A stretch of 8,304 bases of DNA, taken from Victivallales bacterium (GTDB taxonomy: Bacteria > Verrucomicrobiota > Lentisphaeria > Oligosphaerales > Lenti-02). The notes beneath the pieces were generated by a model. The model searched no databases and had not been told where the DNA came from. It saw only the letters and a list, made by a program, of their open reading frames with translations. Positions 1-5,477 of this stretch are shown here, piece after piece (positions within the stretch are counted from its first letter, which is position 1; every line of letters begins with the position of its first letter). The stretch lies in contig JABGQJ010000208.1 of assembly GCA_018648945.1 (NCBI GenBank), positions 2,738 through 11,041 on the forward strand. Direction: 5' to 3'. The position numbers and the translations under genes were made by a program.

Positions 1-2
1 TC

Positions 3-872
3 GTCGCCGAAATCCGGCTGGATGAACGCATGCTCGAATCCCAGTTCGAGGACTCGGTCGCAAACCCTCTCGTATTCCTCGCTGCTGACCGTCCGGGCAA
101 ACGCCCCCCGGTCCTGACACTGGCGGGTCGGCCGGTATTGGCTCATCACGGACAGCGGCACGTTCGGTCCGAAGCGCTCGTGCAAGCGCTCAAGCACGCC
201 CAGGCTGTTCGCCACCTCCTCCGGCAACACCAGATGACGGACCAGGACGCCCCGGCGAGCCGTCTGCTCGCCGGTTTCGTCCCATGGAGTCAGGAAGCCG
301 ACCGCATCGACCATCGCGGTGATCGCGGCCAGCGCGAGTTTCGGGTACCTAGGGTCGCCTAGACAGCGTTGGGCGAGCCGAGCGTCCGCAAACTTGAAGT
401 CGGGCAGGAAGATGTCGATCACTTCGGCCAGTTCGGCCACCCGATCATCTGCCATGTACCCAGAGCAGTTGTAGAGGAATGGAATGTCCACGCCCGCTGC
501 CCGGAGTTGCCGACATGCCGCCAACACATGCGGCTGGAAATGGTCGGGGGTCACGAAGTTAACATTGTGCACTCCCTGCGCCACCAACGCCTCGATGCGT
601 CCGACCAGCTGCTCCAGGGAGAGTTCGTCGCCGAGGTGTTCGTGCGAGATCTGGTGGTTCTGGCAGAAGAAGCAGCCGCAGGAGCAGCCACTGAAGAACA
701 CCGTCCCCGAGCCCTGCTGGCCGGAGAAGCAGGGCTCTTCGCCGTGGTGCGCCCCCACGGAGGCCACGCGGCAGACTGCGGGTTCGCCACAGAATCCCGT
801 CCGCCCAGCCAACCGGTCCGCACCGCAATGGCGCGGACACAGGCAACAGTCGCGGTATGCGTCCCACTCCAT
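3..872 (-). CDS. PflX-like radical SAM protein (COG1313 type), 3' end cut by window edge
   Basis: The frame opens at an ATG (872-870) and stays open for 290 codons to the left edge, so the stop and probably only a short C-terminal piece are missing. The radical SAM 4Fe-4S motif is C63-x3-C67-x2-C70, followed by QN as in the PflX family. A second N-terminal cysteine set (C9, C10, C12-P-R-x-C16, C28) is also typical of this family. Further family-like segments are YNCSGY (134-139), DIFLPDFKF (153-161), LVRHLVLP (210-217) and SVMSQYRP (241-248). Relatives are annotated as putative pyruvate formate-lyase activating enzymes, but the true substrate is generally unknown. The gene starts 5 bases after the stop of the UroD-like gene on the same strand, so co-transcription is likely. 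Only a weak GGAA lies upstream, suggesting translational coupling. The family call is firm; the reaction is not. Confidence 0.88.
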   Translation of the reverse strand, partial: MEWDAYRDCCLCPRHCGADRLAGRTGFCGEPAVCRVASVGAHHGEEPCFSGQQGSGTVFFSGCSCGCFFCQNHQISHEHLGDELSLEQLVGRIEALVAQGVHNVNFVTPDHFQPHVLAACRQLRAAGVDIPFLYNCSGYMADDRVAELAEVIDIFLPDFKFADARLAQRCLGDPRYPKLALAAITAMVDAVGFLTPWDETGEQTARRGVLVRHLVLPEEVANSLGVLERLHERFGPNVPLSVMSQYRPTRQCQDRGAFARTVSSEEYERVCDRVLELGFEHAFIQPDFGD

Positions 873-877
873 GCCGT

Positions 878-1927
878 CTAGCGGGTTTCCAGCGCGGCCC
901 AGATCATGGCGCTGTAGTTCTCGTCCGGCACATAGGCGGGCACGCTATTGCCAGTACCCAGCGCATAGCCGCCCACCCCGGCGGCCTGTTCGAGCATCTC
1001 GCGCGACCGCCGGTACACGGCATCGGGCTCGGAGCGGATCACAAAGTCCACATCCATGCCACCAAGCAGAGCCACGCGCCCCTTGTAGGTCTCGTAGGTC
1101 GTCTCGATCGGCTCGATGGTGTCCTCGAAGGAGTGCTTGCCGTCGAACTCCATGCCCTCGATAATATCCTCCATGATCTCCGAGGCATTGCCACAGGAGT
1201 GCAGGATGCAGGGCTTGCCTGCCGCGTGGGCGGCCGCCACGATCTTCTGGTGCCAGGGGAAGACGTAGGTCCTGAGGTCGGCGGGGGACAGCATGGGTTG
1301 GGTCTTGAAACCCCAGTCGTCGTTGGAGATGCACGCGCCCACCGAGTCGTAGACTGCGCCCAACTCCACGTGCCGCACCAGCCGGGAACCGATCGCATCG
1401 AAGAGCTCCTTGGCCAACTCCGGATCGTCCATCAGCATAAAGCAGAGGTTGTCGTAGCCACAGAGCCGGATGACGTTCTCCAGGACGCCACCGGGGCAGT
1501 GGAGCACGATCTTCATGCCCTCCGGCAACCACTTGGCAACCTGGTCAAGCACCTCGTAGTCGGTGCAGTCGTCGGGATCGATCCACTGGTACTTCTCGAA
1601 GCTCTCGCGGTCGGAGATGACAATGCCGTCATTGAGCGAGATGGTCTGGTCGTGCTCGTGGACTCCGGCCGGGAAACAGAACTGGTTGGGCTTGAAGGTC
1701 ACGTAGTCGTAGCCAGCCTGCCGGAAGCCTGTGCTGAGCAAGCGGAAGAGAGCCACATCCCCTTCGAACGCATCACAGCCAGCCAGTCGCTGGTAGAGCG
1801 GTCCGTTCAGGAAGAACTCGAACAGGGTCGACCGGGAAGGAATCCCCTTTGCCAGAACCTGCTGAAGGTTGCCGAAATCCGGGGCCGGGGTGGATGCCAA
1901 CACGCGTTCGATGTAGCTCTTGTTCAT
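878..1927 (-). CDS. Uroporphyrinogen decarboxylase (URO-D) superfamily protein, MtaA/methyltransferase-like
   Basis: The protein has 349 residues, close to the usual URO-D length. I chose the ATG at 1927 because AAGGA (plus-strand 1934-1938) sits at good spacing; a start nine codons upstream is possible. Family segments are HSCGN (243-247), GKHSFEDTIEPI (263-274), LLGGMDVD (287-294) and GTGNSVPAYVPDENY (324-338). The superfamily folds as a TIM barrel and includes true HemE and the zinc-dependent corrinoid:CoM methyltransferases MtaA/MtbA. Here the H-x-C pair (H243, C245) is kept. The late cysteine that supplies the third zinc ligand in MtaA appears replaced by the GTGN segment. I therefore do not call it HemE or MtaA. 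It is probably a cytoplasmic enzyme acting on a methyl- or carboxyl-bearing substrate, with a PflX-like radical SAM protein encoded directly downstream. Confidence 0.9.
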   Translation of the reverse strand: MNKSYIERVLASTPAPDFGNLQQVLAKGIPSRSTLFEFFLNGPLYQRLAGCDAFEGDVALFRLLSTGFRQAGYDYVTFKPNQFCFPAGVHEHDQTISLNDGIVISDRESFEKYQWIDPDDCTDYEVLDQVAKWLPEGMKIVLHCPGGVLENVIRLCGYDNLCFMLMDDPELAKELFDAIGSRLVRHVELGAVYDSVGACISNDDWGFKTQPMLSPADLRTYVFPWHQKIVAAAHAAGKPCILHSCGNASEIMEDIIEGMEFDGKHSFEDTIEPIETTYETYKGRVALLGGMDVDFVIRSEPDAVYRRSREMLEQAAGVGGYALGTGNSVPAYVPDENYSAMIWAALETR

Positions 1928-1956
1928 GTCTGATCCTTTCCTGGGTGGATGCACGC

Positions 1957-1997
1957 CAATGGCGAAACCATAGCGCGGGGGCCTGCGGTTGCCATTG
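1957..1997. repeat. Imperfect inverted repeat in the uroD-like/hisC divergent region
   Basis: CAATGGC (1957-1963), two unpaired bases, then AACC (1966-1969) are mirrored by GGTTGCCATTG (1987-1997). This gives 11 base pairs with a 2-base bulge around a 17-base loop. It overlaps both boxes of the candidate minus-strand promoter at 1967-1995. It could be an operator or a hairpin in a leader RNA. The pairing is seen directly; the function is inference. Confidence 0.45.
1967..1995 (-). promoter_or_regulatory. Candidate promoter of the uroD-like/radical SAM pair
   Basis: On the minus strand, ATGGCA (1995-1990) and TATGGT (1972-1967) each match four of six sigma-70 consensus bases and are 17 bases apart. 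A transcript would start about 30 bases before the chosen ATG. Both boxes are weak, so this is only a candidate. Confidence 0.25.
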
Positions 1998-2022
1998 CGG
2001 GAGGGGTGGGCAGGAGTACATT
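1995..2022 (+). promoter_or_regulatory. Candidate promoter of hisC
   Basis: TTGCGG (1995-2000) and TACATT (2017-2022) are separated by 16 bases and would start RNA about 25 bases before the hisC ATG. The -35 box matches only in TTG. The placement in a short divergent gap is sensible, but the match is weak. Confidence 0.22.
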
Positions 2023-2053
2023 ACCGGATCAACCACAGCCAGGAGACGGAACC

Positions 2054-3118
2054 ATGAGTCTGGTCCGCCAGAACATAGCCAGAATGGTCGGCTACACGCC
2101 CGGCGAGCAGCCCCGCGACCGGGCCTATGTCAAGCTCAACACCAACGAGAACCCCTATCCGCCCTCCCCCCAGGTCTTCCGGGCGTTGCGCGAGTTCGAT
2201 CCCGCCCGTCTGCGGCTCTACTCCGAGCCCCTCTCCCTCGAACTCCGCGAGGTGGCTGGCGAGGCCTTTGGTCTGAACCGCGATTGGGTGATCGCCGGCA
2301 ATGGCTCCGACGATCTGCTGACCATCGCCCTCCGGACCTTCGTCGATCAGAACGGCAATTGCGCCTACACCCACCCCAGCTACTCCCTCTACCCAGTGCT
2401 GACCGATCTCCAGGCCGCCCGGCATGTGGTGGTGGAGCTGGACGAGAGCTTCGAGCTCCCTCCCAACGCCGCCGAACAGGCCACCGGGGCAACTTTGTTC
2501 ATCGTCTGCCGTCCCAACGCGCCCACCGGCAACGCCTTCCCTTTTGAGACCATGCACCGCGTCTGCCAGGAGTTCCCCGGCGTGGTCTGGATCGACGAGG
2601 CCTATGTGGACTTCGCAACCGACCACTGCGTGGACTTCGTGAAGCAGTACCCGAATGTGGTCGTTTCCCGCACCTTCTCCAAGAGTTACTCCATGGCAGG
2701 CGTCCGGCTTGGTATCGCCTACGCCAACCCCGACCTCATCGCCGAGATGCTCAAGGTCAAGGACTCCTACAACATCGACATGCTGGCCCAGACTGTGGGC
2801 GTGGCCGCCTTGCGGGACCGAGCCTACATGGAGGCGAACAGCCAGCGAATCCAGGCCACGCGGGAACGGGTCGTCGCGCAATTGACCAGACTGGGCTTCG
2901 AGACCTTGCCATCGCAGACCAACTTCGTGCTCACCCGTCCACCCATCGATGCCGAACGCATGTTCCTGGCTCTCCGTGACCACGGCTTCCTGGTCCGCTA
3001 CTTCAGCGACGAGCGCATCCGCGACCGCATCCGCATCACCATCGGGACCGACGAGGACATGGCCTCCTTCCTGCAGGCAGTCGGCGAGATCGTGGGCGAA
3101 GCGGGGGCGGACTCGTGA
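2054..3118 (+). CDS. hisC: Histidinol-phosphate aminotransferase
   Basis: The 354-residue protein is a PLP-dependent fold-type I aminotransferase of normal HisC length. HisC converts imidazole-acetol phosphate and glutamate to histidinol phosphate and 2-oxoglutarate in histidine biosynthesis. Visible signatures are LNTNENPYPPSP (28-39), AGNGSDD (81-87), RPNAPTGN (153-160, usually NPNNPTG), WIDEAYVDF (179-187), the PLP-binding lysine K210 in SRTFSKSYSMAGVRLG, and a late arginine in IRITIG (326-331) expected to contact the substrate phosphate. The start is supported by AGGAG at 2041-2045, eight bases before the ATG. The stop overlaps the GTG of the next gene, so the two are probably co-transcribed. 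No other his gene is visible. Related aromatic or cobalamin-pathway (CobD-type) aminotransferases are possible alternatives, but the HisC motifs fit well. Confidence 0.92.
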   Translation: MSLVRQNIARMVGYTPGEQPRDRAYVKLNTNENPYPPSPQVFRALREFDPARLRLYSEPLSLELREVAGEAFGLNRDWVIAGNGSDDLLTIALRTFVDQNGNCAYTHPSYSLYPVLTDLQAARHVVVELDESFELPPNAAEQATGATLFIVCRPNAPTGNAFPFETMHRVCQEFPGVVWIDEAYVDFATDHCVDFVKQYPNVVVSRTFSKSYSMAGVRLGIAYANPDLIAEMLKVKDSYNIDMLAQTVGVAALRDRAYMEANSQRIQATRERVVAQLTRLGFETLPSQTNFVLTRPPIDAERMFLALRDHGFLVRYFSDERIRDRIRITIGTDEDMASFLQAVGEIVGEAGADS

Positions 3119-3396
3119 TCATCGGCATCCTTACTCTCGAAGTCGATATCGACGGGGCCTTCTCGCTCAAGGAGAAGCGCATGACCGTCAACCGCATTCG
3201 TGATCGCGTCCGATCCAAGTTCAATGTGGCCGTAGCCGAGGTGGGCGACAACGAGGTCTGGAACCACGCATGCATCGGCATCGCGGCAGTGAGCAACGAT
3301 CAGCGACATGCCAACCAGATGCTGAGCAACGTCGTCGCCTTCGTCGAGACCATCCGCGACTGCGTGCTGGAAGACTACTCGATGGAATTCATCTGA
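3115..3396 (+). CDS. DUF503 / YlxP-like small protein
   Basis: This 93-residue protein covers the whole DUF503 family length. The N-terminus IIGILTLEVDI, the SLKEKRMTV segment (17-25), KFNVAVAEVGD (35-45) and the IAAVSND segment (56-62) are the typical conserved features. The family is best known as YlxP, usually encoded between infB and rbfA, and is suspected of a role in ribosome or RNA metabolism; its exact function is unsettled. Here it starts with GTG overlapping the hisC stop by 4 bases (GTGA), which suggests translational coupling. It ends with MEFI and TGA inside the last codons of the convergent deacetylase gene. The link to hisC rather than the nusA-infB-rbfA cluster is unusual compared with Firmicutes. 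Confidence 0.92.
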   Translation: MIIGILTLEVDIDGAFSLKEKRMTVNRIRDRVRSKFNVAVAEVGDNEVWNHACIGIAAVSNDQRHANQMLSNVVAFVETIRDCVLEDYSMEFI

Positions 3397-4124
3397 GCCT
3401 GGTGTACCCGTTCCGCCACCGTCGCCACCGTCTCCAGCCAGACCCCGTTTGCCGAGTCCAGGCAATACTCGCAGAGCCGGCGTAGCGTCTCGGGGGTCAC
3501 GGTCTGCCGCCGGGTTTCATCCAGCAAGACGTCGTGGCCAACCAACACCACCCATTGGCCATTGGCAGCCGCCCGCTCAATGTGGGCAATCAGCCGGTCG
3601 TAGGGCACCCCGTCCATCTCCGTGCCGCCCACCTTGGCCAGGTCCACGAACTCCGGCCGATTGTAGAACTCGTCGCGGAAGCCGCGACCAGCCAGGAAGT
3701 GACGGGCCACCACAGGCACATAGCTTTGGCGCCCGACTCCCCGGCCCACAAAGGTCTGGCCGCAGGGATAGGCGAAGGTGCGTGGGACCGCGCCAAAGAG
3801 GTTGGTCAGTTGCTGATTGGCAATCAGCAGTTCCTCTTCCATTCCTTCCTGCGTGTAGTTCTCCAGTACGTTGGCCACACGCCAGACGAAGTTGCCGCTG
3901 CAGGAATGACGGAGGCTGTGATTGCCCAGCTCGTGCCCCGCTGCCGCTGCGGCGCGCCAGTCGGCGGCTCGCGCCGTGGCCCGTTCCACGTTCAGGTAGA
4001 ACGTGCCCTTCGCACCGCAAGCGTTCAGCACCGGGACCCCCTGGTCGAGTTGAGAATCCCGCGCGTCGTCGAAACTCAGGCTTACCGCCACCTGCTTACC
4101 ATCCGGCCATACGGAACCATTCAT
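3375..4124 (-). CDS. Polysaccharide deacetylase family protein (NodB/CE4-like)
   Basis: The protein has 249 residues from the ATG at 4124, chosen because GGAG (plus-strand 4134-4137) lies 9 bases upstream; an ATG nine codons further upstream is less supported. NodB-homology motifs appear in order: SLSFDDA with D19/D20, H69-S-L-R-H73 for metal binding, FAYPCGQ (117-123) as the third motif, and VGHD (195-198) near the end. CE4 enzymes remove N- or O-acetyl groups from polysaccharides such as chitin, peptidoglycan or xylan. No signal peptide or membrane segment is visible, so it may act in the cytoplasm or on a small or lipid-linked substrate. A weak promoter-like pair (TTGATT at 4191-4186, TAGGCT at 4169-4164) lies downstream of the prepilin terminator, so it is probably transcribed on its own. 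Its 3' end overlaps the DUF503 gene tail-to-tail by 22 bases. The substrate is unknown. Confidence 0.88.
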   Translation of the reverse strand: MNGSVWPDGKQVAVSLSFDDARDSQLDQGVPVLNACGAKGTFYLNVERATARAADWRAAAAAGHELGNHSLRHSCSGNFVWRVANVLENYTQEGMEEELLIANQQLTNLFGAVPRTFAYPCGQTFVGRGVGRQSYVPVVARHFLAGRGFRDEFYNRPEFVDLAKVGGTEMDGVPYDRLIAHIERAAANGQWVVLVGHDVLLDETRRQTVTPETLRRLCEYCLDSANGVWLETVATVAERVHQAQMNSIE

Positions 4125-4207
4125 GGGACTTTTCTCCGGTCTGCGCCACAAAACGACGTTGCGAGCCTACCTGCATCAACGGGCAAATCAAGTCCCTACA
4201 AACAGAA

Positions 4208-4239
4208 ACCCCGGCAGTGGGGGGGGCCACTGCCGGGGT
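4208..4239 (-). terminator. Intrinsic terminator of the prepilin-like gene
   Basis: ACCCCGGCAGTGG (4208-4220) and its exact complement CCACTGCCGGGGT (4227-4239) form a 13-bp perfect stem around six G residues. On the minus strand the stem is followed by TTCTGTTTG, a T-rich tail. It begins 36 bases after the prepilin stop and separates that gene from the deacetylase gene. Confidence 0.85.
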
Positions 4240-4275
4240 GATAAGAGAACAACTGTTGGGCCGAGTCGGCCGTAC

Positions 4276-5004
4276 CTACCAGCTGCCGCTGTTGGAGTTG
4301 TCCCGGGTCCAGGGACCCAGGTCGCCGTTCCGGTGGGACATGATGCCGGCGAGCTTCTCAGAGGTCACATGCCCGTCGCCAAACAGGATATTGCTCTGGT
4401 CACTGTGCAACCCAAAGGTCCCGTTGTTGGTGATGCGCTGGGCATTGCTCGAGCTGCCAGAGCCGGTGTAACCGGCAGGGAACGTCCGGTTGCACTGCCC
4501 TTCAAGAACCACATAGGTCCCGGAGGGAGACGTGAACGAGCTCATCGTGGCATTGCCGGGACCGTTGTACTCGCCCCAGTTCGAACCGGCATTGTAGGCG
4601 TAGTTCGAGTAGATGCGGCAGCCGTTGCTGTGGGTGACACCAGGCCCCATGTAGTTCCGGCCAGAACTGTTGGGCCGGGACGGGTCCCTGCCGGAACTCG
4701 GGCAACCGAAGGTCTTGATGTCGCCGACATAGGTGTAGATCCGGGTGTTCCACTGATCGCCGCGCTTCGTGCCGCTCTCGTAGCTCACGCCATTGCCGCT
4801 GTACTTGGGGGTCCGTTCGTCATTGTCGTCCGTGTACATGATCCAGCCGAGCCCAATCTGCTTCAACTGGTTCGTGCAGGAGATTGCCCGAGCCTTCTCG
4901 CGAGCCTGCTGAAGTGCGGGGAGAAGCATCGACGCCAGGATGGCGATGATGGCGATCACTACCAGCAGCTCGATCAACGTGAAACCTTGTCGCGTCTTCT
5001 TCAT
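4276..5004 (-). CDS. Type II secretion/type IV pilus prepilin-like protein with H-X9-DG domain
   Basis: The 242-residue protein starts at ATG 5004, where an AAAGGG (plus-strand 5014-5019) is 9 bases upstream. A short basic leader MKKTRQ is followed by GFTLIE (7-12), the prepilin peptidase site, with cleavage expected after G7 and E12 as the conserved fifth residue of the mature protein. A hydrophobic helix follows (about 8-30), then a PulG-like alpha helix (to about 58) and a Gly/Ser/Asn-rich globular part. The C-terminus carries H200, nine residues, then D210-G211: the H-X9-DG motif. Cysteines at 43, 101, 129 and 171 could form disulfides outside the membrane. Families of this kind occur in many paralogous copies in Lentisphaerae, Planctomycetes and Verrucomicrobia, and their substrates or roles are unknown. 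No secretion-machinery gene is adjacent, so it is an orphan pseudopilin. It has its own candidate promoter and terminator. Confidence 0.93.
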   Translation of the reverse strand: MKKTRQGFTLIELLVVIAIIAILASMLLPALQQAREKARAISCTNQLKQIGLGWIMYTDDNDERTPKYSGNGVSYESGTKRGDQWNTRIYTYVGDIKTFGCPSSGRDPSRPNSSGRNYMGPGVTHSNGCRIYSNYAYNAGSNWGEYNGPGNATMSSFTSPSGTYVVLEGQCNRTFPAGYTGSGSSSNAQRITNNGTFGLHSDQSNILFGDGHVTSEKLAGIMSHRNGDLGPWTRDNSNSGSW

Positions 5005-5109
5005 TCTGTGGAGCCCTTTACCTGTTGCGGGACGCTTGGAGCCCACCTTCCCGCTCCCACGTATGGGGCAGCGCGAGACACTGTAGACTCGTTGTATTGC
5101 GACCCTTAC

Positions 5110-5118
5110 AGTATATCA
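5110..5118 (-). promoter_or_regulatory. Candidate extended -10 promoter for the prepilin-like gene
   Basis: The minus strand reads TGATATACT (5118-5110), an extended -10 element (TGn plus TATACT, five of six consensus bases). No convincing -35 box is present, as is usual for extended -10 promoters. It would give a leader of about 100 bases before the ATG at 5004. Confidence 0.4.
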
Positions 5119-5293
5119 CGTGCCTATCTATTCCAGGTGTAATTCGCTATATTTTTCAGTTTCTGCCTCAAACCGCACGAGTCATTGCCTGGAGGAGGCG
5201 ATTCGCGGCAACTTGTCGATACACCAGCAGGGATACAGGAGAATAGCCTGCCTATATTCGACTGCAATTCACACTTCTTCCGACCCGCAAGAT

Positions 5294-5328
5294 GACCAGT
5301 TGCGCAGCATTTCTGCCGGGAACTGGTC
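5294..5328 (+). promoter_or_regulatory. Two-part hairpin in the TonB-receptor leader
   Basis: GACCAGTT (5294-5301) pairs perfectly with AACTGGTC (5321-5328). Inside, GCAG (5304-5307) pairs with CTGC (5313-5316) around a 5-base loop. On the plus strand TCCTTTGTCCCC follows, which is only moderately T-rich. It could be an attenuator or terminator, part of a larger regulatory RNA, or a DNA operator. It lies about 150 bases before the receptor start. Confidence 0.45.
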
Positions 5329-5477
5329 TCCTTTGTCCCCGCATCATGCAGCGCGCGGCGGGCAAGCCAGCCTCCCGCGGGAACACCGTTCATCCCCTTG
5401 ACCTCCTTGCGGACAGGGCCGACATTACGGGCCCATTCGCGCGGTTGATGCCGCCATCGCTGTTTCGGAGAAACGCC

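Larger units (their letters stand above)
5005..5477. other. 473-base divergent intergenic region between prepilin-like and TonB receptor genes
   Basis: I see no credible gene here. The part from about 5095 to 5280 is clearly more AT-rich than the flanking genes. It holds the candidate prepilin promoter, a stretch at 5227-5255 loosely resembling a cobalamin-riboswitch B12 box, the two-part hairpin at 5294-5328, and smaller hairpins such as GGGCC/GGCCC near 5416-5435 and GCGG/CCGC near 5441-5454. The open frame reading into the receptor from 5292 lacks a ribosome binding site and is probably untranslated leader. No strong plus-strand promoter could be picked; TTGACC at 5399-5404 lacks a good -10 box. 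Confidence 0.6.

Noticed and set aside
857..1933. Long plus-strand open frame opposite the UroD-like gene
   Set aside because: Its translation matches no family features and lies wholly opposite a gene with clear motifs; high third-position GC keeps antisense frames open.
2021..2983. Minus-strand 320-codon open frame opposite hisC
   Set aside because: It is the antisense shadow of a well-supported gene, with low-complexity Gly/Val/His-rich composition.
5227..5255. Firm call of a cobalamin riboswitch
   Set aside because: The B12-box-like stretch has an insertion, and the GGGAA, GGTGAAA-TCC and GCCACT core elements are not present in recognisable form; kept only as a weak finding.
5124..5393. 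Minus-strand 89-codon open frame in the divergent region
   Set aside because: It has no motif, crosses the hairpin and the AT-rich leader, and its composition does not look like protein.
5292..5477. 62-residue N-terminal extension of the TonB receptor
   Set aside because: It has no ribosome binding site and would bury the clear signal peptide that begins at 5478.
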